This document shows positions 17,301 through 25,984 of a DNA stretch of 42,503 bases, in pieces. How positions within the stretch are numbered: the stretch's first letter is position 1; each line of letters starts with the position of its first letter. The stretch covers positions 1 through 42,503 of IMG/VR virus record IMGVR_UViG_3300030333_002288. One strand, given 5' to 3'. The notes below the pieces were generated by a model that searched no databases, was not told the origin of the DNA, and saw nothing but the letters and a program-made list of their open reading frames with translations. The stretch is from a virus. A program made the translations under genes and the position numbers.

Positions 17301-19200
17301 CTGCTAATTGTCTTCGATTGTGACCATTAACAATATAAGTTTTACCATCAGCCGGATCTTTCCATACATCAACCGCATCTTCTAAATCAGTATTCCATTT
17401 TTGAACACCAGCTAAAGAAGCACCTTTTTGAACACCAACCTCATCTACTCCTTGCTTGTACTGAAAGCGAAGTGGATCAGTAAATAATTCAGCAATAGAC
17501 GCTACTTGTTGGCCTGCCAAACGATTAGGTAATACTGAAATTCCTTTTGTTTCTTCTAAATTTTTAAAGGCATCAATTAGATCTAAACGATTTAATTCAG
17601 ACGGTCTTCTGCCTTCGAGAGATAAAACATCTAAAACAAATCCATCATCAGAACTTGCCATAGCTCTAAGAGTTGGCAAATCTATTGATTCAAGATCTTC
17701 ATAATATTTAGACCCAGACAAAGAAGAAGTTGGAGCTGTACTTAAAGAAAACTTTGCGTCTGGAGCTGCCGCAATTTCTTCTCTTCCAGTTACATCAGCA
17801 ACAACTTCTACTGAATTTTCTCCAGCATCAATTCTTTGTTGAATTTCTGCCGCGCCTTCAACAGTTGTCTTGTCATCAATTGTCTCAATGACAGTTGTTA
17901 CTTCTGGCTTGCTATTGTCTGCCGGAATAAATTTATTAACTAAAGACGCTTCTGCTTCCTCCGCAGTCTCAGGTCTTACGGCATCTCCAGTTCGATATTT
18001 ACCATCAGCATCTTTGGCAAGTACACCTTCTGTCACTAAGAAATCTCTTGTTTCTGTAGCCTTTCTTGTATAAGACTTACTTCTTTTAGACCTCGTATAA
18101 CTAGAACTAACGTTATCTATGGCTTGATTCTTTAAGGAACCAAGCGTTTCAAGTGCTTGTTTGAATTGTAAATTCTGATCAAGCTTAAGCTTAGCCGCAA
18201 GATCATTAGCACCACTAATGAATATTCCTAACGGTGCATCAATAGCAACTTTTCTCACATAAGCCTGCTTTCTGCTAACCCCTTGCTGCATTGCAGGGTC
18301 TATTTTTTCACTAAAAAAGCTAACAGCACTACCTGTAATCCTGGGATCAGTAGACATTGCAGTTGTTAGCTCTTCTACTAAAGCAAACCCCGCACCTTTT
18401 CTCATTAATCCCCATCCTGTCTTGGCAGTCCTTGGGTCAATTAATGAAGCAAGACCTTTTGTATATTTCAACTTACCTAACCAACTAAGGGCGTTAAACC
18501 ACGCTTTACCAGACACTATTGCTGCAACAAATTCAGTTCTACCCGCATCTCCTTGTCTTTCCTCCTTTGTCATTTCACCTTGAAGCGGTGTCGTTAAACC
18601 TCCTGCTCCTGCATAAAAAGCATCGTTTATACGTTGTTCGAGTTCGTTAACGTCATCTCTAATTTTTGGAAATGTTTCACCAACCAAAAATGAAAGAGTA
18701 CCAGTAGCCGCAGTTGAAGTGCCTAGATAAGCAGTATTAGAAATATCTCTTCCAAAAGGAAGTACTCTTGTTGCACCATATATAGGTCTAGTTAATAACT
18801 GGCCCCAGTTTCCTTCTTTAAGGTTTTCACTTAAAATATTGAACTCAGTTATGGCATCATCTTTCGCTCTATCCAGTAGCATATTCGAGAAATCTCTAGT
18901 AGATAGCTCCTTAAGTTCTGACTTCGTGTGATCTAAATAAGGCTTTCCTCCTACTTCTAAACCTGTTAATTGAGAAGGATGATAATCGCCAAATAGAAGT
19001 GTATGCCCAAACTTCTGAAACCAATTCGCTTTTTTCATAACCGACGGATCGGTTGTCCATTTCGGCAAAGTTTCTCTTAAAGTTTTTTCTTCTTCTTTCG
19101 GTTTCTCGACTACTGGCTCAACTGTTGGCTTTTTTTCTTCCTCATCTTCCAAAACTTCATTGCCGAGCTGAGGGGCATCTCCATAAGGTGTTGTTGTCAT
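14320..19200 (-). CDS. Giant internal virion protein with ParB-like and zinc-peptidase-like segments, 1626 aa
   Basis: Ejected core protein by position between the gp15-like and second gp16-like genes. About residues 600-650 carry a ParB/sulfiredoxin-type segment: DVWKDPADGKTYIVNGHNRRQ, then AEKLGIPSLRVNYIV. The GHNR motif is the hallmark of the ParB-like CTPase/nuclease fold. Near residues 1451-1455 is HEAFH, a zincin HExxH site, in the context SWTLYHEAFHGVQDL, with a candidate third ligand in NNEIQAEAFGIWA about 50 residues later. Long charged helical regions fill 900-1250. Both enzymatic segments are inferred from motifs; activity is not shown. The N terminus is acidic and Lys/Pro-rich (EEEKKPTVEPVVEKPKEEEK), probably disordered. 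Confidence 0.85.
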   Translation of the reverse strand: MTTTPYGDAPQLGNEVLEDEEEKKPTVEPVVEKPKEEEKTLRETLPKWTTDPSVMKKANWFQKFGHTLLFGDYHPSQLTGLEVGGKPYLDHTKSELKELSTRDFSNMLLDRAKDDAITEFNILSENLKEGNWGQLLTRPIYGATRVLPFGRDISNTAYLGTSTAATGTLSFLVGETFPKIRDDVNELEQRINDAFYAGAGGLTTPLQGEMTKEERQGDAGRTEFVAAIVSGKAWFNALSWLGKLKYTKGLASLIDPRTAKTGWGLMRKGAGFALVEELTTAMSTDPRITGSAVSFFSEKIDPAMQQGVSRKQAYVRKVAIDAPLGIFISGANDLAAKLKLDQNLQFKQALETLGSLKNQAIDNVSSSYTRSKRSKSYTRKATETRDFLVTEGVLAKDADGKYRTGDAVRPETAEEAEASLVNKFIPADNSKPEVTTVIETIDDKTTVEGAAEIQQRIDAGENSVEVVADVTGREEIAAAPDAKFSLSTAPTSSLSGSKYYEDLESIDLPTLRAMASSDDGFVLDVLSLEGRRPSELNRLDLIDAFKNLEETKGISVLPNRLAGQQVASIAELFTDPLRFQYKQGVDEVGVQKGASLAGVQKWNTDLEDAVDVWKDPADGKTYIVNGHNRRQLAEKLGIPSLRVNYIVAKSAEEAKIKGALANIASGSGTGVDAAKFFKSKGFNSVEDLTNLGLPLASGKASEGLALSKLPDNIFQDFIDGKLTRSKAMALGASEMDDAGMQQAYKMLQSRDMSDGTFAQVIEQAKLSPTVKGDQVDLFGNTETLNLMVEKAKLADRIEKDLRSDKILFKKVLDNKKKLAAKGTKVGEGTTQIVSDTGLAVEQFKAQKYTQTRLSQLLNEGAIELQQGGKIGPIKSRIQQQFVESLGDAELQKAIEVPPAPEPPAPTKKEILKDIAVKTLEKGETRAPSTPIVPTPEVEDIDLNKAFTNLSTVDNAEYQKLIDTETRLREEQGRIDESVEADKLAKKRADDGYYEKTYEEKKKAGVLDAFREDVKLNEGFQEVERNTRAMFGIDSTQVPEELIVKINKMDDKTLAGQIDKFTKKKLTDRKIQNRLKKITDFEPKQERFYEINKDMDREFQLSQEGNTRLMSAEERTALDAQMDEAMEIVKQREKLRLDKAEEELRQHNYYQALQREKWRREIIEFEVENKKIFEGATGKAFNRLVAAMDRTLGHEWKGGLDTAGDILNVLDVARRSSEVVVIKALEDFEKVTTSKSGRRLNVDEQFPFIKPFFSKDADYRARLKEERRLRKQKKLQSSVTGIDYTNGNYDEMYYRRYLKNLQDRKAIMAADSLAEYGARISDELNGRIFQSKVLTNELLAAMKDALHISGIPLNNLKVFDDINLLDKFGPEELARTTAEWDAGRATFISRNPDDPLAKTAAGETGGLYVPIDYSEKVQQSIYLALYPALNQRLGGLLSHAPQGGRPFSWTLYHEAFHGVQDLIKRMNLDAHSLDSVEGITEMVGIIKKHGGNYQPGMSNNEIQAEAFGIWATNRKIKLTKGGVVKTTFERIKKFIQSLRIKYDLMRKKSLGYTDIFEIAAKGNIAKAAAIEGLSDHQLFFMTSKLNAWSHQHAPQLTMRVFEYLETKKADYDNLIFGANNQFTKEGC

Positions 19201-19203
19201 CAG

Positions 19204-21474
19204 TTAAACCCCAAAAAGAACGTTTTCAAGTAAGCGACTCGTTTGTGCCAGAGCCGTTGACCCTGGTGCAGCCGTAATTATTCCTTCCGTCATTCCTTGC
19301 GCTTGGTTTCCTAAGATTTCTAGGTTTCTTAATTCATCTTCATCAGGGAACCAATCTTTAACTTTGGGATTATCTTTGTAGTAATTTAAGTGAATTAATA
19401 AGAGCTGTTCTGGACTAATACCTAACCTTGTAGCTGCATCTCTGAAATGATAATTATAATTACCAGGCTTCTCATTTTGTCTATTATAAATACGCTCAAT
19501 AGCATCAATATTATAAATAGGTTGTGTCTCAAAGTTGCTTAAATCTTCATCTTTAATTGACATATTAAAACCATATTTGCCTTCTACGATTACTTTTTGT
19601 CCTTCTTTTGGAGGGTCTAAATCAAAACTACCAGGCAAAATTTGTTTCATTATCTGTTCATTACCAGTAATATCATCAGTAACTTTTCTAACAATATTAG
19701 CTACTTCTTGCTGTGAAACTGAACCACCTGGGCCTATTTTTTGTAGTCTGTCATCAATCTCATTGAGCACCCCACTTGTTATTTTAGTTGTTATATTTCT
19801 AATCCCTTCCGCTTCATCTAAATCATTATTTACCATATATTCAAGCACATCTTGGTCTCCACCTTCAGATAATATCCTCTTCATTAATTCAGGATAGAAT
19901 CTTTTAGTAATTACTTTAATTTCTTCTTTTATTCTTTTATTCATCTCTGCATTATTATACGCTTTATTCTTATTTTCTATTTGAGATTTGAACAAAGCTT
20001 TTTTCTGTTTCAAGAGCTCAAGCTTATATTTAGTAGATGGAATCCTTTCGTAAAAGGAATTAAATTCTTTATTTGCTTGTTCTGGATTCCATTCGTTTCC
20101 AGCAGTTAAAGACCACTTGTTATACCAATCATTCCATTCTTTATCATTAGTAAGCTTTACTTTTCTTTCCTTTTCTTTTTCCGCTGCTTCAGTTATTTCT
20201 GAAATAAAATTTGCTTTCTGAGACTTATCAAAAGTTGGGAATAATGTCTCATTCTTATATATATCGTTTACGATTTTCTGAACAGTTGTTGAATCACCCA
20301 AGGCAACAGCATCAAATAATTTATCACCATAATTTTCCTCAAAAGTTGCATATCCATTTTTCTGATCTTCTGTTCTTAATTTATGAAAAGACTCCTCAAC
20401 TTTACTTCTGTTAATCTCTAATTCTGAACCAAACAAATCACCTATTAAATATCTCATATCTTCAGGGTTCTCTCCTCTTGCTGATGCGTAAGATTTGCCT
20501 GGCTTTAAGCCATGACCAGCAGGCATTAAAGAAAAAAGACTTAATGCTCTCATAGCTCTTGGATCATCTTTGCTTCTTAGTTGTAGATTTTTTGCAGTCG
20601 TAAGTATTGATCTTTTGATCATTGGCAATCCATCTGCACCAAGACCAGCCTCTAATAATGCTTGCTCTATAAACCCGTGAACCTTTTCTTTTAGTAGATC
20701 TAAATCTTCATAATTTGGCCCTACTTTATTGTTCAACATGATCTGCTCAAGTCCATAAGCAGTTTGATATTCTTTTGTGTATTTCTTTAATTTTAAATTT
20801 GCTCGAAAATGTTTCTCTTGGAAATTTGCAAATTCCTTATTAATTTCTGGTACGACTTTTGTTGTGAAACCTGGAGAACTTTCATCAATACCAAAAATAT
20901 TCATCAAGGCCGTTGTTACTCTTGCCTTCGTTTTAAGAACGTCTGGATGACCATGATCTAAAGAAGCTAATTTTGATCCCTCAGTTGCCCATGCATGATT
21001 AAACATAGGCTTCACAAACTGAGCTGTTATCGTGCTTGCTTGATTTAAAACTCCAGCTCTTCTGTAATAGTTAAGCTCATCCATTTGGATGCCAGCTATT
21101 GCATCCTGTTTCTCTACTTCCCTATTGGTGGTTGCATATTCAATTCCTTTAAATACCTGTTCTCTATTGATATTGTCAAAAGCTCTTTGAAGTTGATTTT
21201 TACCTTGCTCATATTCATGGCTGGCATACATTTTCATGCCTGCATCCATAGCAGGAATCAACTTTCCAACTGCTTCAGCTAACTGATCAAAACTGTTGTA
21301 ACCCTGAACGTTTTGAACATTGCCACGTTGAATAATATTGATTCCTTTTGGACTACTAAATTGCCTTAACGGACCAACACCAGCAACATCTTTAACTTTT
21401 GGGCTGGTAAAAGTATCTACAGGTTTTGCAGAAGGAGTGATTTTACCAGGATCGATTCGTTGTTGTTTAGCCAT
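19204..21474 (-). CDS. Internal virion protein (gp15-like), 756 aa
   Basis: Located between the gp14-like and giant gp16-like genes, where T7 encodes gp15 (747 aa, almost the same length), a core protein ejected into the cell with gp14 and gp16. The protein is soluble and mostly helical: residues 1-60 (RIDPGKITPSAKPVD, FSSPKGINIIQRGN) lead into long charged helices (EKEKERKVKLTNDKEWNDWY near 405-425). The C terminus ends RLLENVLFGV. No catalytic motif is visible. Gaps to both neighbours are only 3 bases, so it belongs to the continuous internal-core operon. Confidence 0.82.
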   Translation of the reverse strand: MAKQQRIDPGKITPSAKPVDTFTSPKVKDVAGVGPLRQFSSPKGINIIQRGNVQNVQGYNSFDQLAEAVGKLIPAMDAGMKMYASHEYEQGKNQLQRAFDNINREQVFKGIEYATTNREVEKQDAIAGIQMDELNYYRRAGVLNQASTITAQFVKPMFNHAWATEGSKLASLDHGHPDVLKTKARVTTALMNIFGIDESSPGFTTKVVPEINKEFANFQEKHFRANLKLKKYTKEYQTAYGLEQIMLNNKVGPNYEDLDLLKEKVHGFIEQALLEAGLGADGLPMIKRSILTTAKNLQLRSKDDPRAMRALSLFSLMPAGHGLKPGKSYASARGENPEDMRYLIGDLFGSELEINRSKVEESFHKLRTEDQKNGYATFEENYGDKLFDAVALGDSTTVQKIVNDIYKNETLFPTFDKSQKANFISEITEAAEKEKERKVKLTNDKEWNDWYNKWSLTAGNEWNPEQANKEFNSFYERIPSTKYKLELLKQKKALFKSQIENKNKAYNNAEMNKRIKEEIKVITKRFYPELMKRILSEGGDQDVLEYMVNNDLDEAEGIRNITTKITSGVLNEIDDRLQKIGPGGSVSQQEVANIVRKVTDDITGNEQIMKQILPGSFDLDPPKEGQKVIVEGKYGFNMSIKDEDLSNFETQPIYNIDAIERIYNRQNEKPGNYNYHFRDAATRLGISPEQLLLIHLNYYKDNPKVKDWFPDEDELRNLEILGNQAQGMTEGIITAAPGSTALAQTSRLLENVLFGV

Positions 21475-21477
21475 TAA

Positions 21478-22284
21478 TTAAGACTTTTTAAGGCCGATGT
21501 AAGTGTTCAAGCCAGCGGAGAAACCACCAGCGACAGAACTTAAGAACGCAGCAGAAGCACTTGGCGCACTTCCAACCATTGATGGAGGCACAGCTCCAAC
21601 CAATGCAGGAATTGGTGGGAACGGCGGCAATGGGTCCATAATTTCTTGAGCCTCGTAAAACTGTTGAGAATTAAATTCTTTTAAATATCCGGCAATTGCT
21701 CCGGCCTGATCTCTGGTGTACTGACCATCTCTAAACTTTTGGTTGATCTGAGAAATAGTTGCTTTATTACCTACTTGTCTTTGCACATCCATTTGCATGG
21801 CATCAACCATTCCAACTCCATTTGCTCCGAGTGCTCCAATAGATGCTCTATTCCTTAAGCCTTGAACCTTGGTGTGAAACATAGCCATAGCTTCAGACAT
21901 CGCTTCTTGCTCATGTCTTGCCTGTATTGCTGATGCTTTATTTATATAGTTAGCTCCTGCCGCTGTTCTTGTTTCCGCTACAAGATCAGCCTGTGCAATT
22001 GACTTAGATAATTCAACAGCTCTTAAGTTATAAGCATGTGTTACTTGCTGACCATAATTTAATTTCTCTACCCAATAAGAATAATTCTGATTGACATTCG
22101 TTTGCTTGGCTTGCATCCCTGCCGCCCAACCTGAATATTCATCCATCGCCTCTTTGTAGGCGACATCATTTATATACTTTTGCTGTTGAGCTTTGTATTG
22201 CAACCCACCCTGGAGAAGTCCAAGGCCACCTGAAACTAATGCTCCTCCCGCAGGGGTAGCTAAAAAAGCAAGTGGACCAGGCAT
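21478..22284 (-). CDS. Internal virion protein (gp14-like), 268 aa
   Basis: Corresponds to T7 gp14 by position and features: ejected protein thought to form the channel in the outer membrane. A hydrophobic Gly/Ala N terminus (PLAFLATPAGGALVSGGLGLL, about 3-23) is followed by a long helical Gln/Ala-rich part (YKAQQQKYINDVAYKEAM) and a hydrophobic Pro/Ala C-terminal third (LPPFPPIPALVGAVPP, then AAFLSSVAGGFSAGLNTYIG). Length is near that of T7 gp14 (196 aa) plus a C-terminal extension. It directly follows the gp13-like gene. Confidence 0.82.
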   Translation of the reverse strand: MPGPLAFLATPAGGALVSGGLGLLQGGLQYKAQQQKYINDVAYKEAMDEYSGWAAGMQAKQTNVNQNYSYWVEKLNYGQQVTHAYNLRAVELSKSIAQADLVAETRTAAGANYINKASAIQARHEQEAMSEAMAMFHTKVQGLRNRASIGALGANGVGMVDAMQMDVQRQVGNKATISQINQKFRDGQYTRDQAGAIAGYLKEFNSQQFYEAQEIMDPLPPFPPIPALVGAVPPSMVGSAPSASAAFLSSVAGGFSAGLNTYIGLKKS

Positions 22285-22731
22285 TTACACTTCCCTCCAA
22301 AAATGACAGAACAATTGATCTTCAACCCCGTAAGGTTTCGGTTCTTCAATAGTGAAGCCCAAATGTTTTAACCAACGGATTGATTGTCTGTTCTTTGAAT
22401 AAACATAATTTTCCACCATTCCACCTGCTTTTTCAAGACAATACTCTACCCATTCTCGACCATAAAGTGATAGTTGCCACCTGTGATGTTTGGTCGCTGT
22501 AAGCTTGTCTGTACCTAGTAACCAGATATAAGAACCCACCACCCCTGTAATACCAACGGGATCACCATCATCTCCTTCAATTCCTTGAATAACATTAGAG
22601 CTTAAAAAACATTTTTTACATGCTTCAAGCCCAGATATTCCATGACTTAAATTCACTTCAATTTCATCTTCTTGCCTTATGTTATCTCCGACCTCGTAAA
22701 TAACATTAGCGTCCGCTTTAATCCACTTCAT
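22285..22731 (-). CDS. gp13-like protein, GNAT-like fold, 148 aa
   Basis: Begins MKWIKADANVIYEVGDN. This start overlaps the tail-tube B stop as ATGA and is preferred to an earlier ATG inside that gene. The second half (WVEYCLEKAGGMVENYVYSKN, then RQSIRWLKHLGFTIEEPKPYG, then FCHFWREV) has the N..S..WL..LGF pattern of GNAT acyltransferases that marks the T7 gp13 family, needed for virion assembly or infectivity. Position between gp12 and gp14 genes agrees. Whether it binds acetyl-CoA is unknown. Confidence 0.85.
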   Translation of the reverse strand: MKWIKADANVIYEVGDNIRQEDEIEVNLSHGISGLEACKKCFLSSNVIQGIEGDDGDPVGITGVVGSYIWLLGTDKLTATKHHRWQLSLYGREWVEYCLEKAGGMVENYVYSKNRQSIRWLKHLGFTIEEPKPYGVEDQLFCHFWREV

Positions 22732-25223
22732 CTTAAAGCACTTGCCTTTCCTGTTATCAACGCAACCCATTCACAAGTAGAGAATTTACATGGATGTGGC
22801 GTATCATTTTGTATCTCAACCATGCACCTTTCACCTCTACTCATAATCGGAACATTAAATACTCCTTCAAAAATTCTTTCATCATCTATCGACCATCCAT
22901 TAGGCAATGCACTTCCTAAAGTTGAATCCCTAGATCCAAGAATTGTTCCGTCAAATTTATAAACACCTGTATCTCTTCCTTCAGGTAAAACGTGTACTTC
23001 AAAATAATGAGACTCGTGATACCGAAGTTTAGCGTGACGAACTTGAGTTCTCTCAACGTTCGCCGCTGCCTTGCCTCCTCCTATCTCTTTATAAAGTTTA
23101 AAACGTGTAAAACGATATCTAAAGTTATAAGTTTCTCCAAAATAAATGGGAACAGCAGACCAATCACCATTAGCAACAATCTGATTTCCACTTGTTGCTT
23201 TACCGAGATATACACCTCCATTGTGTGTCGTGCTGTAACCACTCCATGCCTGCGTTTCCGATGCAACCGTGTATGGCAATGTCCATGTCGTTTTCTTTGT
23301 ATTTGCGTCATAACTACCCGCTGAAACTCTCATTGCTGTTGGGGTTTCAGTTGTAGTTGAGACACGCCTATCCAATAGAAGAGGATATGGAGAGCCGGCT
23401 AAAGGCTCTTGAGATCTATCCATGACAGAGATAGTTTCCAAGTAAACCTTTGTTCCATATCTCATCAAGCAATAAAGAGTTTCCCTAATGGCTAGCACCT
23501 GGAGCACTTCATCAACTCCTGAAAATTCCCAGTAACTCCAACTTGATTGAGCTCTTTCAGTACCTTGGCCTGAATTTCTAAAAAAGTATTTATAAACATA
23601 AATTTTATTTTTATGGCCTGTTTTTCCACTTATTCCAAACATCACATTCGACGTATCATTAACCGTCATTTTGAACATTTCACTTGGAACGTATGCCGAT
23701 ACATAACCAGTTAAATCCTGTGCATCTGCGGTTAAAGCCGTTCCAGCTCCACGAACACTAAATTCTCTAAACTGAGAGAAATCACCGTTTGATTGTGCAA
23801 AGATAATGCCCCCACCTGCCAGTTGTGGCCTTACATCTGTATCAACTTCAAACTGTGTTAAAACTGTTATTTGTGCTGTTGCTGGAGTTAAAATAGTTTC
23901 AGCAGCGTTAAATCTAAATTGATATTGCGAGCTAAATAATATCAATTCATCCTGATATGGAACAGCATATTTAAGAACAGATACCCTGTTGTTACTTGCT
24001 ACAACATCAATAGGATCAGTATCTAATATTGTCGTTACAGTTTCAGGGAAAAATTCAAAGAAAGATCGGACTCTACTCAGGATTACATTTTCATCAGACA
24101 AGAATCCAAGCCTGTTCTTATAAATAAAAATGTCGTTAATAGGAAAACCTATAAAGCTCGGATCAGGAGAAGTTAAATAATCACCAGCTATTCGATCTCC
24201 CCACTTAGGCATTTCAGTTCCAGCCTGAGTGCTCTTATCAGCAGGCCCAAAATAAAACTGACCATTTGCCAACCTCACCAAAATATGAGGCATTGTGTCC
24301 TCATCGATCTCGTATTCAACGCCAGGACTAACAGTTTCAGTCCATGCACCTTCTCCAAACGTTCCACTCTTTGGTTTGAACTCGACGTAATAACCGTCAT
24401 AGTTATTCCCTGGATCTCCAATAATTGATATTTGATAACCAACAGGAGCAATAGTTGGTAATTCTGTAAACGCCTGGACCTCGTTCAGGAAAACAGTTAT
24501 GTCTTGGTTAGCTCTGGCATCTGTGGCCTCAAGTGTGATTGCGTTTGCAGACGTTAAATGAAGGACCGAACCACTCTGAGTAATAGTTACACCACTTGGA
24601 CTAATATTATTTTTTAAATTCTCAGCAATCTCTCTTGAGCTGATTCTATTTTCAGTAACACTTCCACCAGAGGAAACAACAGCAGCAACAGCAGTTTGAA
24701 CTGTTGCACTACTTCCGTTAACAGTCAATTTGTATTCATTCCCGTAACTTGCCCCCTTGACCCATACCAATGCTTCATGAGCGCTAGGCCGAGCTGTCTT
24801 AGGAGCCGTAGCGGCTTTCATCGCAGGAATCTTTTTTACATTCGTAATAAATGTGTAATCAGCAATTGTTACACAGCGAATATCAGAACGAGCATTGCTA
24901 ACAGTACTTAAATATCCAACTCCACTAGGCTTATTAACAGTTTTTTGGTTTCCCTCAAGGTCAAAAACTTTAACGTCGTTATTACTTACAACTGCAAGAT
25001 ATTCTTCAGTATTATCCCTAAGAATACTATGGATGAAACTGTCTCCAAAACTGGAGGTAGCAACTTCAGCCAAGACTTGCGAGGAGTCTCTCTTTCGTAA
25101 ACCCTCGACAATTGACGACATTCCATTGATTTGTATCTCTCCTTGTGATGGATCTCTTTGAGCGTCAGGTTGTTGTGAGATTCCCTGAGAAAGATTAGGA
25201 ATCGAATAAGAACGTAATGCCAT
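22728..25223 (-). CDS. Tail tubular protein B (gp12-like nozzle), 831 aa
   Basis: Forms the tip of the short tail. Length (831 vs 794 aa in T7) and place after gp11 agree. The N terminus (SYSIPNLSQGISQQPDAQR) is characteristic of the family, as is DEYLAVV-type propeller sequence (SILRDNTEEYLAVVSNNDVKVF). It is all-beta, with motifs such as PSFIGFPINDIFIYKNRLGFL near 355-375 and NVILSRVRSFFEFFPETV just after, typical of gp12. Start and stop are coupled to neighbours by TAATG and ATGA overlaps. Confidence 0.94.
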   Translation of the reverse strand: MALRSYSIPNLSQGISQQPDAQRDPSQGEIQINGMSSIVEGLRKRDSSQVLAEVATSSFGDSFIHSILRDNTEEYLAVVSNNDVKVFDLEGNQKTVNKPSGVGYLSTVSNARSDIRCVTIADYTFITNVKKIPAMKAATAPKTARPSAHEALVWVKGASYGNEYKLTVNGSSATVQTAVAAVVSSGGSVTENRISSREIAENLKNNISPSGVTITQSGSVLHLTSANAITLEATDARANQDITVFLNEVQAFTELPTIAPVGYQISIIGDPGNNYDGYYVEFKPKSGTFGEGAWTETVSPGVEYEIDEDTMPHILVRLANGQFYFGPADKSTQAGTEMPKWGDRIAGDYLTSPDPSFIGFPINDIFIYKNRLGFLSDENVILSRVRSFFEFFPETVTTILDTDPIDVVASNNRVSVLKYAVPYQDELILFSSQYQFRFNAAETILTPATAQITVLTQFEVDTDVRPQLAGGGIIFAQSNGDFSQFREFSVRGAGTALTADAQDLTGYVSAYVPSEMFKMTVNDTSNVMFGISGKTGHKNKIYVYKYFFRNSGQGTERAQSSWSYWEFSGVDEVLQVLAIRETLYCLMRYGTKVYLETISVMDRSQEPLAGSPYPLLLDRRVSTTTETPTAMRVSAGSYDANTKKTTWTLPYTVASETQAWSGYSTTHNGGVYLGKATSGNQIVANGDWSAVPIYFGETYNFRYRFTRFKLYKEIGGGKAAANVERTQVRHAKLRYHESHYFEVHVLPEGRDTGVYKFDGTILGSRDSTLGSALPNGWSIDDERIFEGVFNVPIMSRGERCMVEIQNDTPHPCKFSTCEWVALITGKASALR

Positions 25224-25885
25224 TAGAGTCGAATACCAAGACTTGTTCTACGAGTAGCTAATCCTTTGGCAGGGGCATAAGTTGGGAAAGGTAAGTAGTT
25301 TCTATCTCCTGTTAACAAGTTTGGTTGCTGTTGTTGAAGCTCCATTCTTTCAAGAACAACTTGAGCAGCTCTTTCATCCTCTGCTGTATATCTAAATGAA
25401 TCGGTTGAGCCTAAAACCCTTGCCGAGAAAACTCTTGCAGCTCTAATTGTTATCCATCTGTTGAACGCCTCTGGTGAATCATCCCAAGAGAAACCCCAAA
25501 TTACATTGGCTAAAATTTCATCAATATGATCCTCTAAAACTGTCGTCCTTCTTTCGGTGTCATATAACTTTTGACCTCTTAAAACGTAACGATTGGCATA
25601 TATATATTCATCTAACTGCCACCTCAAAACATTAGCTGGAATCGTTACCTCTCCAGTCGATGAGTTTTTACTAAACGGATAATCATTCTCTGTGTTCCAG
25701 CTCCATCCTTTAATCTGACCTTCCTTGTGCATTTCGAGAAGCGTTCTCTCAGCAATACGAGCATCCGTAATTTGCTCGTCTTCCAAGGTGTTTATTGGTT
25801 GCTCGCCAATATTTTCTAAAAGAATATTTACCGCATCTAAAAGAGTTGATCTCCCTGGAACGGCTGATTGGTTTTGTAGACCCAT
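25223..25885 (-). CDS. Tail tubular protein A (gp11-like adaptor), 220 aa
   Basis: Head-to-tail adaptor ring below the portal. The family pattern is visible: TLLDAVNILLENIGEQPINTL near residues 14-34, LLEMHKEGQIKGWSWNTEND near 50-70, and late RAARVFSARVLGSTDSFRYT near 148-167. T7 gp11 is 196 aa. A candidate phage promoter lies 5 bases upstream, after the capsid terminator, so tail genes may form a separate late unit. Confidence 0.93.
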   Translation of the reverse strand: MGLQNQSAVPGRSTLLDAVNILLENIGEQPINTLEDEQITDARIAERTLLEMHKEGQIKGWSWNTENDYPFSKNSSTGEVTIPANVLRWQLDEYIYANRYVLRGQKLYDTERRTTVLEDHIDEILANVIWGFSWDDSPEAFNRWITIRAARVFSARVLGSTDSFRYTAEDERAAQVVLERMELQQQQPNLLTGDRNYLPFPTYAPAKGLATRRTSLGIRL

Positions 25886-25890
25886 AAGAC

Positions 25891-25905
25891 TATTACAAGG
25901 GCGTT
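25891..25905 (-). promoter_or_regulatory. Candidate phage-RNAP promoter, copy H (tail genes)
   Basis: Minus strand reads AACGCCCTTGTAATA, with conserved A2 C3 G4, G10 T11 A12 of the family. It lies between the capsid terminator and the tail adaptor ATG at 25885. Confidence 0.5.
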
Positions 25906-25926
25906 GCGTTCATTGTATTAGGTAGC

Positions 25927-25954
25927 AAAAAAAAGAGCCAGCTTTCGCTGGCCC
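25927..25954 (-). terminator. Intrinsic terminator after the major capsid gene (Tphi-like)
   Basis: On the minus strand, GGGCCAGC-GAAA-GCTGGCTC forms an 8-bp stem (one G-U pair) with a GNRA tetraloop, followed by eight or more U residues. It lies 31 bases after the capsid stop, the same place T7 puts its late terminator Tphi. It should raise capsid mRNA relative to tail mRNA. Confidence 0.92.
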
Positions 25955-25984
25955 TGCTTTGCAATCTTCCCAAATTTAACTTAA

